A DNA stretch of 47,739 nucleotides from Schwartzia sp. (in: firmicutes). Lineage in GTDB: Bacteria; Bacillota; Negativicutes; Selenomonadales; Selenomonadaceae. The translations under genes and the position numbers were made by a program. The stretch is from positions 1 through 47,739 of the forward strand of contig JAFNYY010000005.1 in the NCBI GenBank assembly GCA_017383125.1. The letters are read 5' to 3'. Below are positions 17,943-26,191 of the stretch, in pieces (position 1 is the first letter of the stretch; each line of letters opens with the position of its first letter). Under the pieces are notes generated by a model. The model worked only from the letters and a program-made list of their open reading frames with translations, had not been told where the DNA came from and did not search any database.

Positions 17943-19016
17943 CTATTGATTGTCCTTCATATACTGCTTCATAAATTCAGCCAGAGCCTCGCAGGCTTCC
18001 ATCGGCACCGCATTGTAAGTGCTGGCCCGGCAGCCGCCTACCAGACGGTGACCGCCGATACCTACGAAGCCGGCAGCCTTTCCTTTGGCTACGAAGTCTT
18101 TTTCCATTTCCGCATTGGCAAGATTGAAGGTGATATTCATCTTGCTGCGGTATTCCTTATCTGCATGGCCCTTGTAGAAGCCGTTGCTGTTGTCGATGAC
18201 ATCGTAGATGACCTTCGCCTTGGCCTCGTTGCGCCTTGCGATTGCATCTACACCGCCCATAGCCTTTATCCAGTGCAGGGTCTTGTTGACCATATAAATG
18301 CAGAAAACCGGCGGCGTATTGTAGAGCGAATCATTGTCTGCAAAGGTCTTGTACTTCAGCATGGTGGGCAGGTCCTCTCTGGAGGTCGCCAGGAAGGACT
18401 TCTTCACGATAGCCAGTACAACACCGGCAGGAGCCAGATTCTTCTGAGCGCCGGCATATATCAGGTCAAATTCCGCCACATTGATTTTCCGGGAGAGAAT
18501 ATCGCTGGACATATCGCAGATGACCGGCACATCGAACTTAGGAAAGCTCTGCCACTCGGTACCGTAGATGGTATTGTTGCTGGTAAGATGCACATAGGAT
18601 GTATCCGGCTCCAGCTTATAGCTCTGAGGGATATAGCTGTGATTCTTATCCGCAGAGGATGCAGCCTCATAGGCCTCACCGTAGAACCTGGCCTCGGCCA
18701 TAGCCTTCTTGGCCCAGACACCGGTATTCACATAGGCGGCTTTTGCCTTGGTATGGAAATTCGCCGCCGCCATCAGGAACTGTGTACTACCGCCGCCCTG
18801 AATAAAGAGGATTTCGTAATCCTCGGGAATCTCCATCAGCTCACGCAGCAGCTCCTTAGTCTCCTGATGGAGCCTGCTGTACTCGGGACTGCGATGACTC
18901 ATCTCGATGATGCTCATTCCGGTGCCGGCATAGTCGGTAAACTCTGCCCGGGCCTCCTCAAGCACCTCTAAGGGCATTGCCGAAGGGCCGGCGTTAAAAT
19001 TATATGCTCGACTCAT
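17943..19016 (-). CDS. serC: Phosphoserine aminotransferase
   Basis: Second step of serine synthesis: transamination of 3-phosphohydroxypyruvate with glutamate. 357 residues from ATG 19016 (MSRAYNFNAGPSAMP). The PLP lysine is in YAGAQKNLAPAGV. Substrate-binding residues include the MSHRSPEY segment, and the C-terminus has the GHRLVGGCRAS motif. The longer upstream frame reads through the T-box and is not used. First gene of serC-serA-DUF1015. Confidence 0.97.
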   Translation of the reverse strand: MSRAYNFNAGPSAMPLEVLEEARAEFTDYAGTGMSIIEMSHRSPEYSRLHQETKELLRELMEIPEDYEILFIQGGGSTQFLMAAANFHTKAKAAYVNTGVWAKKAMAEARFYGEAYEAASSADKNHSYIPQSYKLEPDTSYVHLTSNNTIYGTEWQSFPKFDVPVICDMSSDILSRKINVAEFDLIYAGAQKNLAPAGVVLAIVKKSFLATSREDLPTMLKYKTFADNDSLYNTPPVFCIYMVNKTLHWIKAMGGVDAIARRNEAKAKVIYDVIDNSNGFYKGHADKEYRSKMNITFNLANAEMEKDFVAKGKAAGFVGIGGHRLVGGCRASTYNAVPMEACEALAEFMKQYMKDNQ

Positions 19017-19084
19017 AAATATATTCCTCTTCCTTTCACAGATAAACCGCAGAAAACAGCTTCCGCTCAGCCGAGGACTGTTCA

Positions 19085-19310
19085 CCCAATAAAAAAGCTC
19101 CCGTCCCACATGGGACGAGAACTGCTCGCGGTGCCACCCAAATTCGACTATATAAAAGCCATCTCTTACCTCTGTATCGGGAGCACCCGTTGAACTCATC
19201 GCTCAAAGCTCCGGAGCGGAACGACAGTGGTCATCTGCTGGCTCGCATCAACCGCCAGCTTTCTGTAAACATTGCACTGCGCTTCTCTTTCATCGCCGAA
19301 AATATAAAAT
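19085..19310 (-). promoter_or_regulatory. T-box riboswitch (serine) upstream of serC
   Basis: On the minus strand the conserved T-box GGGTGGCACCGCG lies at 19127-19139. It is followed by a terminator stem (CCCGTCCCA/TGGGACGAG region, 19096-19119) and a T run. Further 5' is a stem with arms GCTGGC/GCCAGC, typical of Stem I. The TGGC bulge would pair with an NCCA end whose discriminator is G, as in tRNA-Ser. A TCC triplet on the 3' side of Stem I (about 19222-19226) may be the serine specifier. Uncharged tRNA-Ser would allow read-through into serC-serA. Confidence 0.9.
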
Positions 19311-19317
19311 TGAAGTT

Positions 19318-19345
19318 AGTGTATCATAATCCCCCGGTTTGTCAA
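19318..19345 (-). promoter_or_regulatory. Promoter of the serC operon
   Basis: Perfect TTGACA (19340-19345, minus strand), a 16-base spacer and TACACT (19318-19323). It lies just upstream of the T-box leader. Confidence 0.7.
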
Positions 19346-19348
19346 TAG

Positions 19349-19636
19349 CTATACGACCATTAAGTAATGTATACAATATCTGATGCGTCCTTCGTGACAT
19401 TTCTCCCTGACAGATTTCCTCATATCCGGCCTGCGGCATACATAAAAAGCGGTGTTTTCATCCGAGTGAGTTTCCTTAATAATGGTGATTACCTTGCCGC
19501 CGGGGCGGTTATACTTGATGGCATTAGTAAGAATATTTACCACCAGCTGCCTGAGCTGCAACGGACTGGAAATAAAATGCTGATGAATGATCTCGACTTT
19601 TGGCAAAGCTGGAAAAACTGTCGCCTCAATCGCCAA
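19349..19636 (-). pseudogene. Relic of a sensor histidine kinase (ATPase domain)
   Basis: The recognisable core is SSPLQLRQLVVNILTNAIKY followed by NRPGGKVITI, which is the N-box and first ATP-binding strand of a HATPase_c domain. Beyond it the frame decays (VCRRPDMRKS where DTGIGM would be expected). The dimerisation domain, phospho-acceptor histidine and full G-boxes are missing, and the piece is under 100 codons. It has no start signal and sits between the serC promoter and a terminator. It is the debris of a kinase gene, not a working protein. Confidence 0.7.
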
Positions 19637-19690
19637 AGGATAGTATAAGAAATCCCTACCGAAAAAAATTTCTTACATTGCCCCGACAAA

Positions 19691-19720
19691 ACAAAAAAGG
19701 CGGACAAAGGTCCGCCCCGC
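19691..19720 (-). terminator. Terminator after the FTR-like gene
   Basis: GGCGGAC/GTCCGCC hairpin (19699-19716) followed on the minus strand by a T-rich run, about 17 bases past the stop of the 19737-19937 gene. Confidence 0.8.
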
Positions 19721-19736
19721 CGATATTTCAAACCAC

Positions 19737-19937
19737 TTACTGCAAGCTCTTGTAATAAAGCCTACAGTGACAGAACCCTTCAAACTCCGGATCCGCCATC
19801 TGCTCCCGAAATTCCTTACACATACACTTCGTATCCTCTGTCCTCTCCAGCCGGCAGGGACAGTACCCACCTGTCCTTTTCAAGCCTTCTCTTACTACTT
19901 CCGCGATTTTCTCATCCGGATTGACAGAAATCTTCAT
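19737..19937 (-). CDS. Ferredoxin-thioredoxin reductase catalytic-domain-like protein
   Basis: 66 residues from ATG 19937, with GGAGG seven bases upstream. The cysteine pattern GYCPCRL...CMCKEF...GFCHCRLY matches the catalytic beta chain of ferredoxin-thioredoxin reductase, which binds a 4Fe-4S cluster and carries a redox disulfide. It is shorter than plant and cyanobacterial chains, and no variable subunit or ferredoxin gene is nearby. Similar stand-alone proteins occur in anaerobes. The partner is unknown. It lies 18 bases downstream of the next gene, so it is probably co-transcribed. Confidence 0.8.
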   Translation of the reverse strand: MKISVNPDEKIAEVVREGLKRTGGYCPCRLERTEDTKCMCKEFREQMADPEFEGFCHCRLYYKSLQ

Positions 19938-19955
19938 GTTTCTTCCTCCCATCTG

Positions 19956-20501
19956 CTAGATTTTCGTTATAATCACATTCCTCTCACGGGCATCGTTGTA
20001 AATATCCCGGAATTCTTTCTTCAGGTCATCCCCGTAAGTAATATTCATCAGGCCTATCAGACCGTCGGTAATTATTGACCCCTTGAAAGGAAGAAGGGTC
20101 GCCGTCAGCGCCAGCGGCAGCACTCTACCGCTAAACATCACATCAAGAGCGATACTGGTACCCTTTACCAGATACACCTCTTTGTCCTGATTGATGAATA
20201 CCGAACCGTCACGCAGCTGCCGCTCGAATATGAAATTGTCCGTCTTTGCCCTTTTCCAGGACAGAAGGACTTCTCTCTCCTCTGGGGTAAGCTCCGGATT
20301 TCCCCCTGCATATTCATCTATGAGGGATACCTCATCCCAAAGCCGCTCGGCTATCTCGCTGGCAATCTGCGGAACCATCTTTGTCCCTATATTCATCGAA
20401 TCCAGCTCCGGGAAAAGCTTCTTTCTCTTATTCACATAGCCAAGAAGCGGCAGCCATATACCAAAAAATTCTGTTACATCACCTGCTGAAAGATGAGACA
20501 T
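19956..20501 (-). CDS. Conserved hypothetical protein, 181 residues
   Basis: No signal peptide or clear membrane span. Visible features are an aromatic N-terminus (TEFFGIWLPLLGYVNKRKKL), a charged middle helix (ELTPEEREVLLSWKRA), and a C-terminal part with FKGSIITDGLIGLMNITYGD. The good sequence complexity and ribosome binding site (GGGGGA) mark it as a real gene. I do not recognise the family. It is upstream of, and probably co-transcribed with, the FTR-like gene. Confidence 0.8.
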   Translation of the reverse strand: MSHLSAGDVTEFFGIWLPLLGYVNKRKKLFPELDSMNIGTKMVPQIASEIAERLWDEVSLIDEYAGGNPELTPEEREVLLSWKRAKTDNFIFERQLRDGSVFINQDKEVYLVKGTSIALDVMFSGRVLPLALTATLLPFKGSIITDGLIGLMNITYGDDLKKEFRDIYNDARERNVIITKI

Positions 20502-20625
20502 CGCCCGTTCCCCCTGTATCTGCCTGCTGTAATTTCTCTCTGAACTTATTCGACAGCACTACCACATTCTCCTTTATTCTGCACCCCCAGGAGAAAAAAA
20601 TATCGTCCGCGGCTTCCCATACAGG

Positions 20626-20653
20626 GAAAAAGCCCCGGCAAACGCCGAGGCTC
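20626..20653 (-). terminator. Terminator of the 20673-21305 gene
   Basis: AGCCTCGGC/GCCGGGGCT hairpin on the minus strand followed by TTTTT, some 20 bases after the stop codon. Confidence 0.8.
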
Positions 20654-20672
20654 CTGATGGCTCAGATGTATT

Positions 20673-21305
20673 TTACCTTGCACGGAAAAGCAGATGAGCT
20701 CCCTGCTCCACACCCTCCTCAAAGGCATCTACCAACGCCCTGTCACGGCTGCGGCTACTATCGCCCTCGGCGGTAAACTCATACCTCCTGGAAATACCGT
20801 TCTTGTCCACAAGGACAACGACGAAGCGCTGGCTTACGACATACTTCGTCTTGAACTTGCCATCGTCATAGACTCTCTTCTGGGAATCGTTAATGTCCTC
20901 AGTAGCGTAAACAAAGAGAACAGGCCGCGCCTGCTGAGCGACAAACTCTACCAGCAAATCCGGCTGGAGAATATGCTCACCGGTGTGCATGGTGCTGTTG
21001 CAGTACTCAATCCACTTTGCCTGCAGGTCTCTATCACATACGATTTCCGGAGTGCCGTACTTCCGGTCTTCGTTCATCTCGTCCTTAATAATCTCGAAAA
21101 ACAAATCCTGCCGATTGAGATACTCGTCCTGAGAGCCAATCAATACCGCAGTGTAGGCATTTGCCTCCTTATAGCTGCGGCTGGATTCCTCTACCGCTGC
21201 ACCGGGATTGTAGCGGTCATATCGATCATCGCTTTTGGATGCGAAGACCGTACCGGCACAGAGTGACAAAGCAGTCAGAGCCACGGCAACAGTTTTCTTA
21301 AACAT
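20673..21305 (-). CDS. Exported hypothetical protein
   Basis: 210 residues from ATG 21305 (AAGGAG at eight bases). A clear Sec signal peptide, MFKKTVAVALTALSLCAGTVFA, is followed by a mature, charged domain rich in Tyr, Asp and Arg with no membrane span. Segments such as LVEFVAQQARPVLFVYATED and YVVSQRFVVVLVDKNG suggest an alternating alpha/beta domain. It probably resides in the periplasm or on the envelope. Family not recognised. It stands alone between a terminator and a non-coding gap. Confidence 0.8.
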   Translation of the reverse strand: MFKKTVAVALTALSLCAGTVFASKSDDRYDRYNPGAAVEESSRSYKEANAYTAVLIGSQDEYLNRQDLFFEIIKDEMNEDRKYGTPEIVCDRDLQAKWIEYCNSTMHTGEHILQPDLLVEFVAQQARPVLFVYATEDINDSQKRVYDDGKFKTKYVVSQRFVVVLVDKNGISRRYEFTAEGDSSRSRDRALVDAFEEGVEQGAHLLFRAR

Positions 21306-21482
21306 CGTCAACACTCCTTCCTTATCAAAGACATATAAGACGGATATTCGTACTTTCCAATTATATTCTACAACATTCCGCCACAGAATACAATTAGAGC
21401 AAAATTAAAAATTATACCCCTCTGCCATAGTTCATTTTCACCAACACCCGAAATAAAGGCCATCCCTTGTCCAACAGCGGGG

Positions 21483-21535
21483 CTTCTGCGGCCGCCCCCT
21501 ACAACCCCTCCGACCAGCTTCGCAGGCCTCCTCCC
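21483..21535. repeat. Fragment of the GC-rich intergenic repeat
   Basis: CCCCCTACAACCCCTCCGACC and CAGGCCTCCTCCCCTATTC resemble the ends of the 2866-2986 element. The rest of the gap 21306-21650 shows nothing I can assign. Confidence 0.4.
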
Positions 21536-21650
21536 CTATTCTCTCTTGACTACGGTTCCGTCAGATATATTTCCGCTCCCTCCCAGGTATGCCGCTGCCG
21601 TAAACAGGTCGTTATCGCTGTCCTCATGCTTCAATCCTGTCTATTCCCCA

Positions 21651-21679
21651 TTGATACACTTACGGGAATGTGCTATATT
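21651..21679 (+). promoter_or_regulatory. Promoter of the WYL regulator-bcp unit
   Basis: TTGATA (21651-21656), 17 bases, TATATT (21674-21679), then GGAAGG before ATG 21704. Confidence 0.65.
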
Positions 21680-21703
21680 GACAATTAAAAGGAAGGTACA
21701 ACA

Positions 21704-22702
21704 ATGGCTAAACAAAACGGGCAAAAGCTGAAGCTTCTTCGCCTTTTAAATTTTCTAAAAGAGAATACCGATCAGGAGCATGGCGTAACCATGGCCGAGA
21801 TTATCTCTCACATGGAGAAATATAATATTCCGGCAGAGAGGAAGTCTATCTATGCCGATCTTGAACGCCTTACGGACGCCGGCTATGGGATAGAGAAGCA
21901 GAAAAAGGAGCAGACTGTATTCTATCATCTGCTGAGGCCCAAGTATGACCTGACCCTCTCAGAGCTGAAAATTCTCGTAGACGCTGTACAGGCATCCAGA
22001 TTCGTATCGGAGAACAAGTCCAGAGAGCTTATTTCAAAGCTCAGCAAACTCACCAGCCGCTTTCAGGCTGGACAGCTTCAGCGTCAGGTATATCTTTCAG
22101 ACCGGGTAAAGACCATCAACGGCAGCAGCTTTAAAAACATCGACAAAATCTACGCTGCAATAAACAGAGACAGGATGATTTCCTTTACCTATCTGCAGTG
22201 GTCTACAAAAAAGGAGCTGCTTCCCCGCCGCGGCAACAAGCTGTACAAGCTCAGCCCCTGGTCTGTCGCCTGGGTGAATGACAATTATTATCTCATCGCC
22301 TTTGATTCTGAAGCAAAAGAGATGAAGCATTACCGGATAGATAAAATGCAGAATATTATAATTCTCGAGTTGTCTCAGCGTGAGGGCAGCGATTATTTTG
22401 CCGGGCATGATATGAGCAGCTATTCCGAGCGCCACTTCGGTATGTTCAACGGCAGGGAATGTCACGTCAAGCTAGAATGCAAAAATGATCTTGTGGGTGT
22501 CATTGTCGACCGGTTCGGTAAAGATGTCCCCATCATGAGGAAGGATGATGAGCATTTCACGACAACTGTTAAGATTTTTATGAGCAATCAGTTCATCGGC
22601 TGGGTGGTCGGTCTTGGTGACGGCATCAAGGTAGTCGGCCCCGATGAAGTAGTCAAGGAAATGAAGATGGCCGTCAAAAAACTGCGGAAGCTTTATTTAT
22701 AA
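21704..22702 (+). CDS. WYL-domain transcriptional regulator
   Basis: 332 residues. An N-terminal winged helix (about 8-70, with SIYADLERLTDAGYGIE) is followed by a WYL domain (about 140-235: ISFTYLQW, KLYKLSPWSVAWVNDNYYLIAF) and a WCX-like C-terminal extension (about 245-330). WYL domains bind nucleic acid or small ligands. In bacteria such proteins regulate DNA-damage, defence and metabolic genes. Here it precedes bcp by 32 bases, hinting at stress response. Target unknown. Confidence 0.9.
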   Translation: MAKQNGQKLKLLRLLNFLKENTDQEHGVTMAEIISHMEKYNIPAERKSIYADLERLTDAGYGIEKQKKEQTVFYHLLRPKYDLTLSELKILVDAVQASRFVSENKSRELISKLSKLTSRFQAGQLQRQVYLSDRVKTINGSSFKNIDKIYAAINRDRMISFTYLQWSTKKELLPRRGNKLYKLSPWSVAWVNDNYYLIAFDSEAKEMKHYRIDKMQNIIILELSQREGSDYFAGHDMSSYSERHFGMFNGRECHVKLECKNDLVGVIVDRFGKDVPIMRKDDEHFTTTVKIFMSNQFIGWVVGLGDGIKVVGPDEVVKEMKMAVKKLRKLYL

Positions 22703-22734
22703 GTCCGTTTTTTACAGAAGAAAGGGGTTTCACC

Positions 22735-23187
22735 ATGCTAGAGATTGGATCTGCCGCTCCCGACTTTACTCTCCCCGACCAGAACGGGGTAAATCATACA
22801 CTTTCCGATTACAGGGGGCGGAAGGTAATTCTATATTTCTACCCGAAGGATAACACCGCCGGCTGTACCAAGCAGGCCTGCGGCTTCGCTGAGCGTTATC
22901 CTCAAATCATTGATAAGGGTGCCGTCGTGCTCGGTGTAAGTAAGGACAGCATAAAGTCTCACAAGAATTTTGAGACGAAGCAGAATCTTCCCTTTACCCT
23001 TCTTTCTGATCCGGAGCATACCGTCATCGAGTCCTACGGAGCATGGCAGGAGAAGAAGAACTACGGCAAGATCTCTATGGGTACAGTCCGCACTACATAT
23101 CTTATCGACGAACAGGGCATCATCACCAATGCAGTGGGCAAAGCCAAGGCTGCCGACAATCCGCAGCAGATGCTGGAGATGCTCTGA
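22735..23187 (+). CDS. bcp: Thioredoxin-dependent thiol peroxidase (Bcp/PrxQ)
   Basis: Reduces hydrogen peroxide and organic hydroperoxides. 150 residues. The peroxidatic cysteine lies in PKDNTAGCTKQACGF, with the resolving cysteine five residues later as in the PrxQ class. The N-terminal GSAAPDFTLPDQNG is typical. AAAGGGG precedes the ATG. It is co-transcribed with the WYL regulator and ends at the terminator at 23210-23256. Confidence 0.95.
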   Translation: MLEIGSAAPDFTLPDQNGVNHTLSDYRGRKVILYFYPKDNTAGCTKQACGFAERYPQIIDKGAVVLGVSKDSIKSHKNFETKQNLPFTLLSDPEHTVIESYGAWQEKKNYGKISMGTVRTTYLIDEQGIITNAVGKAKAADNPQQMLEML

Positions 23188-23209
23188 TACATTTGGCAAT
23201 CCATTTACG

Positions 23210-23256
23210 AAAATAGCCGACAACCTGGGAAGAATCCCGGCTGTCGGCTATTTTTA
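23210..23256. terminator. Bidirectional terminator between bcp and the GGDEF gene
   Basis: Long arms AAAATAGCCGACA and TGTCGGCTATTTTT with an inner CCTGGG/CCCGG hairpin. U-rich tails arise in both directions. Confidence 0.85.
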
Positions 23257-23278
23257 GTCCTTGTTCATTTATCCCTCT

Positions 23279-24643
23279 TTAAGCTTCGTAGAAGTGGTGA
23301 CTGGCCCGCCCGTGTGCCTTTACATAGAACAGGGCTTCGTCTGCGTGCCTCATCAGCTCTTCTGTATATCCTGATTCTGAGAAGGCTACGCCCATGCTCA
23401 CAGACAGAGCTATCTCGTCCTCCCCTGCTTTTTTCAATGCTTCATTTATCCCGCTAAGAGCTTTATCCAGTGCCTCCTTTTCCTGTGCCGACGTATCTAT
23501 AAGCAGTGCTACGAATTCGTCTCCACCGTATCTGGCTATAACATCCGTCTCCCGGAAGGCCCTCTTCAGCGCATTTGCCACCCTTACCAGTGCAGCATCG
23601 CCTGCTTCGTGGCCGAATTTGTCATTAACCGACTTGAACTGGTCAACATCAATTATGACAAAAGCCATCGGTTTGGGACTTTTCCCGAGCAGCTCCCGCC
23701 ACTCCTCAAAAGCGTGCCTGCTCAGCGTATTTGTCAGCGCGTCATGCTCCATTTTGTACCGGAGCTGTGCCTGTGCTGTTTTATTTATTTCAAAGATGTT
23801 GTTGTAGGTAAGGGCAAGGTATTTGAATTCGTATGCCCCTGTTACCTCAAAAGTTTTGCCTGCCTTTATAGCCTTTACATAAAGGTTAAGGGGACGCAGT
23901 ATAAGGACTGCAATGCCGCCAAATAATGCAACAAGAATTATCAGAGAAACAAGCTGCAGACCCTTCAATGTCATTATAGCCTGCTTCAATGCCAGCGTGC
24001 TTGCGATTGAGTCCTTATTCATCGCTTCTCCGAGTTCGGCAAGGGACTTCTGTATATTGGTGTCTATTTCCTTTTTTTCCCGGAGATACTTCTTGCCGTA
24101 AATCAAATCGAAGGCTATGGCTTTTCTTGCTTCATCGGATATATTCACTTCGTTTTCCGGCAGCCGATATGCTGCCAGAACAGACAGCAGCTTTTCTCCA
24201 GTGTATGTCCCCATCTGTGAAACAAGCTTCATTGCATGAAGTTCGTATTCCATCAGTGCATTGGATTCCGCAAAAGCTGTTTTTACCGCCTCCAGGGACG
24301 CTATATAGCTTTCGTTTTCACCGATAAGCTCCGTCAGGTTTTTTACGGCTTCATTTCGGTATTCCCCGTCGACTGTCCGGAAATAGTTTTCCATATATTC
24401 GCCGTTTTGTGATATGACGAAGAGCCTCGTTTGAACCGTCATGTAGTCCGAGCCCTTCTGAAGCTTTGTCAGCTGACTTTGGGACTGACTGTAAAGCCTT
24501 ATTCTCCCTTCGAGTTCGTCATAGCTGTTTTCTATTTTTGATATACTGAAAATCACAGATATAAATATAACGACCCCAATCAGGACACCTATCTTTGAAG
24601 CTGTCCTGATTTTTATCCCCTTGCTTCTCTGTTCATTGCTCAT
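23279..24643 (-). CDS. Membrane-bound diguanylate cyclase (GGDEF)
   Basis: 454 residues. TM1 (about 18-34, IGVLIGVVIFISVIFSI), a helical periplasmic sensor region (about 35-205), TM2 (about 210-232), a short linker, then a GGDEF domain (about 290-452). The active-site motif is RYGGDEFVALL and is intact. An inhibitory I-site RxxD (RETD) lies five residues before it, so product feedback is expected. It would make cyclic di-GMP in response to an unknown envelope signal. No EAL or PilZ gene is in the window. Confidence 0.92.
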   Translation of the reverse strand: MSNEQRSKGIKIRTASKIGVLIGVVIFISVIFSISKIENSYDELEGRIRLYSQSQSQLTKLQKGSDYMTVQTRLFVISQNGEYMENYFRTVDGEYRNEAVKNLTELIGENESYIASLEAVKTAFAESNALMEYELHAMKLVSQMGTYTGEKLLSVLAAYRLPENEVNISDEARKAIAFDLIYGKKYLREKKEIDTNIQKSLAELGEAMNKDSIASTLALKQAIMTLKGLQLVSLIILVALFGGIAVLILRPLNLYVKAIKAGKTFEVTGAYEFKYLALTYNNIFEINKTAQAQLRYKMEHDALTNTLSRHAFEEWRELLGKSPKPMAFVIIDVDQFKSVNDKFGHEAGDAALVRVANALKRAFRETDVIARYGGDEFVALLIDTSAQEKEALDKALSGINEALKKAGEDEIALSVSMGVAFSESGYTEELMRHADEALFYVKAHGRASHHFYEA

Positions 24644-24694
24644 ACCTTTTCTGTCTCCTGTGGGATATTTTGTTATTCTACCGTCCTAAGCTTT

Positions 24695-24724
24695 ATTATA
24701 TCATGGCCTTATTTTTTCTGTAAA
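24695..24724 (-). promoter_or_regulatory. Promoter of the diguanylate cyclase gene
   Basis: Minus-strand TTTACA (24719-24724), 18 bases, TATAAT (24695-24700). Confidence 0.6.
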
Positions 24725-24738
24725 TTGGAAATGTTTCC

Positions 24739-24912
24739 CTACCCGCAGAAACCCAGTACATCCACCACATCCGGTGTCAGTATATATTTTGTTACCTGCT
24801 GTGTATTGTAGGGGCTGCGCACTAGTACATACCAGTCTCTTATTCTATTCATAAGCCATTCAGAGTAAAATGCCGGTATGTCTGTCCGCATTCCAGTATT
24901 TATTATCACTAT
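24739..24912 (-). pseudogene. Truncated N-terminus of a DUF1848 protein
   Basis: The translation MRTDIPAFYSEWLMNRIRDW...ILTPDVVDVLGFC matches the conserved N-terminus of DUF1848 proteins, which normally run about 300 residues and continue with an iron-sulfur cysteine cluster. Here the frame stops right after GFCG, where TKNP is usual, so only about 55 codons survive. The open frame extends upstream through the palindromes at 24930-24977. It looks like a gene cut when neighbouring DNA was inserted or rearranged. Confidence 0.65.
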
Positions 24913-24929
24913 GATTCCTCGTTTCCCGA

Positions 24930-24951
24930 AATCGCCTATTAGTAGACGAAT
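24930..24951. other. Candidate parS site A
   Basis: 22-bp near-palindrome; 20 of 22 positions match the best copy at 30043-30064 read in the opposite orientation (core CTATTAGTAGACGAAT). Confidence 0.65.
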
Positions 24952-24955
24952 TAAA

Positions 24956-24977
24956 AAAAGTCTACTAATAGACGAAT
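24956..24977. other. Candidate parS site B
   Basis: Second copy, 26 bases centre to centre from site A and in the other orientation. It matches the best copy at 19 of 22 positions, with core GTCTACTAATAGACGAAT intact. Confidence 0.65.
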
Positions 24978-25041
24978 CTGTACAACAGGAGAACTGCCGC
25001 AAAGAAGGGAGCTGCTTTTTACTGCCGCAGCTCCCTTATTT

Positions 25042-26139
25042 TTATTCCTTGTATGGATTCTTTAGTTTATCGTCCCGTTCTTTCATCCTGGCCGCAGCAT
25101 CTATCTCCGCCCAGTATTTCATCTGTTTTTCGTATTCCTCTCTGTCCTCGATGACAGATCGGACAAACCCACCGGGATTGCTGTATCTGCCTTCTTTTAA
25201 AAGAGGTTCAATTTTCATCAGGACATGTTCGATCCAACGCTCGCCATACTCTTGTATAAGCTTGTCGGGAACATAATCAGGCTTGATGCCAATCCGCCGA
25301 AGTCTATATGCCAGGAAGGATCTGTTTTCTTCCGGTGTTGTCTCCGCTCTTTCCTCTGCGATTATCTCCTCCGAGCGTTCCATAGTGATAGTGTATCCTG
25401 CTGTCCTGCCACCCTTGAGGAGAGTTTTCGCCGAAACCTTATATTTTGTCTTTTTATTTATTTCCTCGATTGGCTTATCAATAACATTCTTCTTGAAGGA
25501 GGATACCTTTAGCTTGCCGTCGATCATATAGGCGTCATCCTTCAGATTCAGATACCTGCGCAGCTCTTCGATGGTGAAGTTTCGCACTATTTTCTTCGTC
25601 GGCATATTTTTGTGCTGCAGCAGCAGCTCCAACAAACGCAGGGCGTGGGTGCTGCTCACCTGAAACGCTGCATTCAAAGGAAACTTCGTATAAGGTATAT
25701 CCTCCAGCTCCAACAGATACGGTTTTGTCTCTATATTGAAGCAAATTGTCAGTCCTTCTGATGCTCTGAATTCAATTTTTCTGAATACTGGGACCACACG
25801 AAAATCCGGCTTGTTCTTGTCCGAAGAAACATTTATATCTCGAATCGCTTTCGTACCCATATTCTCACAGGTCTTTCGCAGCTCTGTATAGAATCGTTTG
25901 TTGCCGCCAAAGAGGTCGATAATCTCTTTTGTGTCGATATGGATTTCCGGAAACTCATCATCAAAGTACTTCGCATTAGGAAGATGAGGACGAAGGCGCT
26001 GCAATCCAAGGAAGAACAGTCTGCTTTCATTCATGGAAAAAGTTTTTCTTGATTCAATAAGAGGATTGGCCTGATAGACCATTACATCATTGAGATGCTC
26101 AAATTTTGTCTGCTGTTCTTCTTCCTTTTTATTTGCCAA
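25042..26139 (-). CDS. Plasmid-type replication initiator (Rep_3/RepB family)
   Basis: About 365 residues. An N-terminal polar stretch leads to the two winged-helix domains of Rep_3 initiators: WH1 (about 25-145, with NPLIESRKTFSMNESRLFFL and FPEIHIDTKEIIDLFG) and WH2 (about 150-270, with NAAFQVSSTHALRLLELLLQ and FTIEELRRYLNL). A charged C-terminal tail follows. The start is TTG 26139, eight bases after GAGGAGG; the frame extends to 26166. Iterons begin 53 bases upstream, so Rep probably binds its own promoter region. The gene is unlike chromosomal dnaA, yet polA, typA and serA lie on the same stretch. Confidence 0.88.
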   Translation of the reverse strand: MANKKEEEQQTKFEHLNDVMVYQANPLIESRKTFSMNESRLFFLGLQRLRPHLPNAKYFDDEFPEIHIDTKEIIDLFGGNKRFYTELRKTCENMGTKAIRDINVSSDKNKPDFRVVPVFRKIEFRASEGLTICFNIETKPYLLELEDIPYTKFPLNAAFQVSSTHALRLLELLLQHKNMPTKKIVRNFTIEELRRYLNLKDDAYMIDGKLKVSSFKKNVIDKPIEEINKKTKYKVSAKTLLKGGRTAGYTITMERSEEIIAEERAETTPEENRSFLAYRLRRIGIKPDYVPDKLIQEYGERWIEHVLMKIEPLLKEGRYSNPGGFVRSVIEDREEYEKQMKYWAEIDAAARMKERDDKLKNPYKE

Positions 26140-26191
26140 GAGATTTACCTCCTCGTCGACAAGCAATACATAAAAACTGCATTTTCGGTCA

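Noticed and set aside
16317-18971. An 884-codon open frame on the plus strand
   Set aside because: It is exactly antisense to serA and serC, crosses both genes and their gap, has no ribosome binding site, and its translation is low-quality. GC-rich codon bias keeps the reverse frame open.
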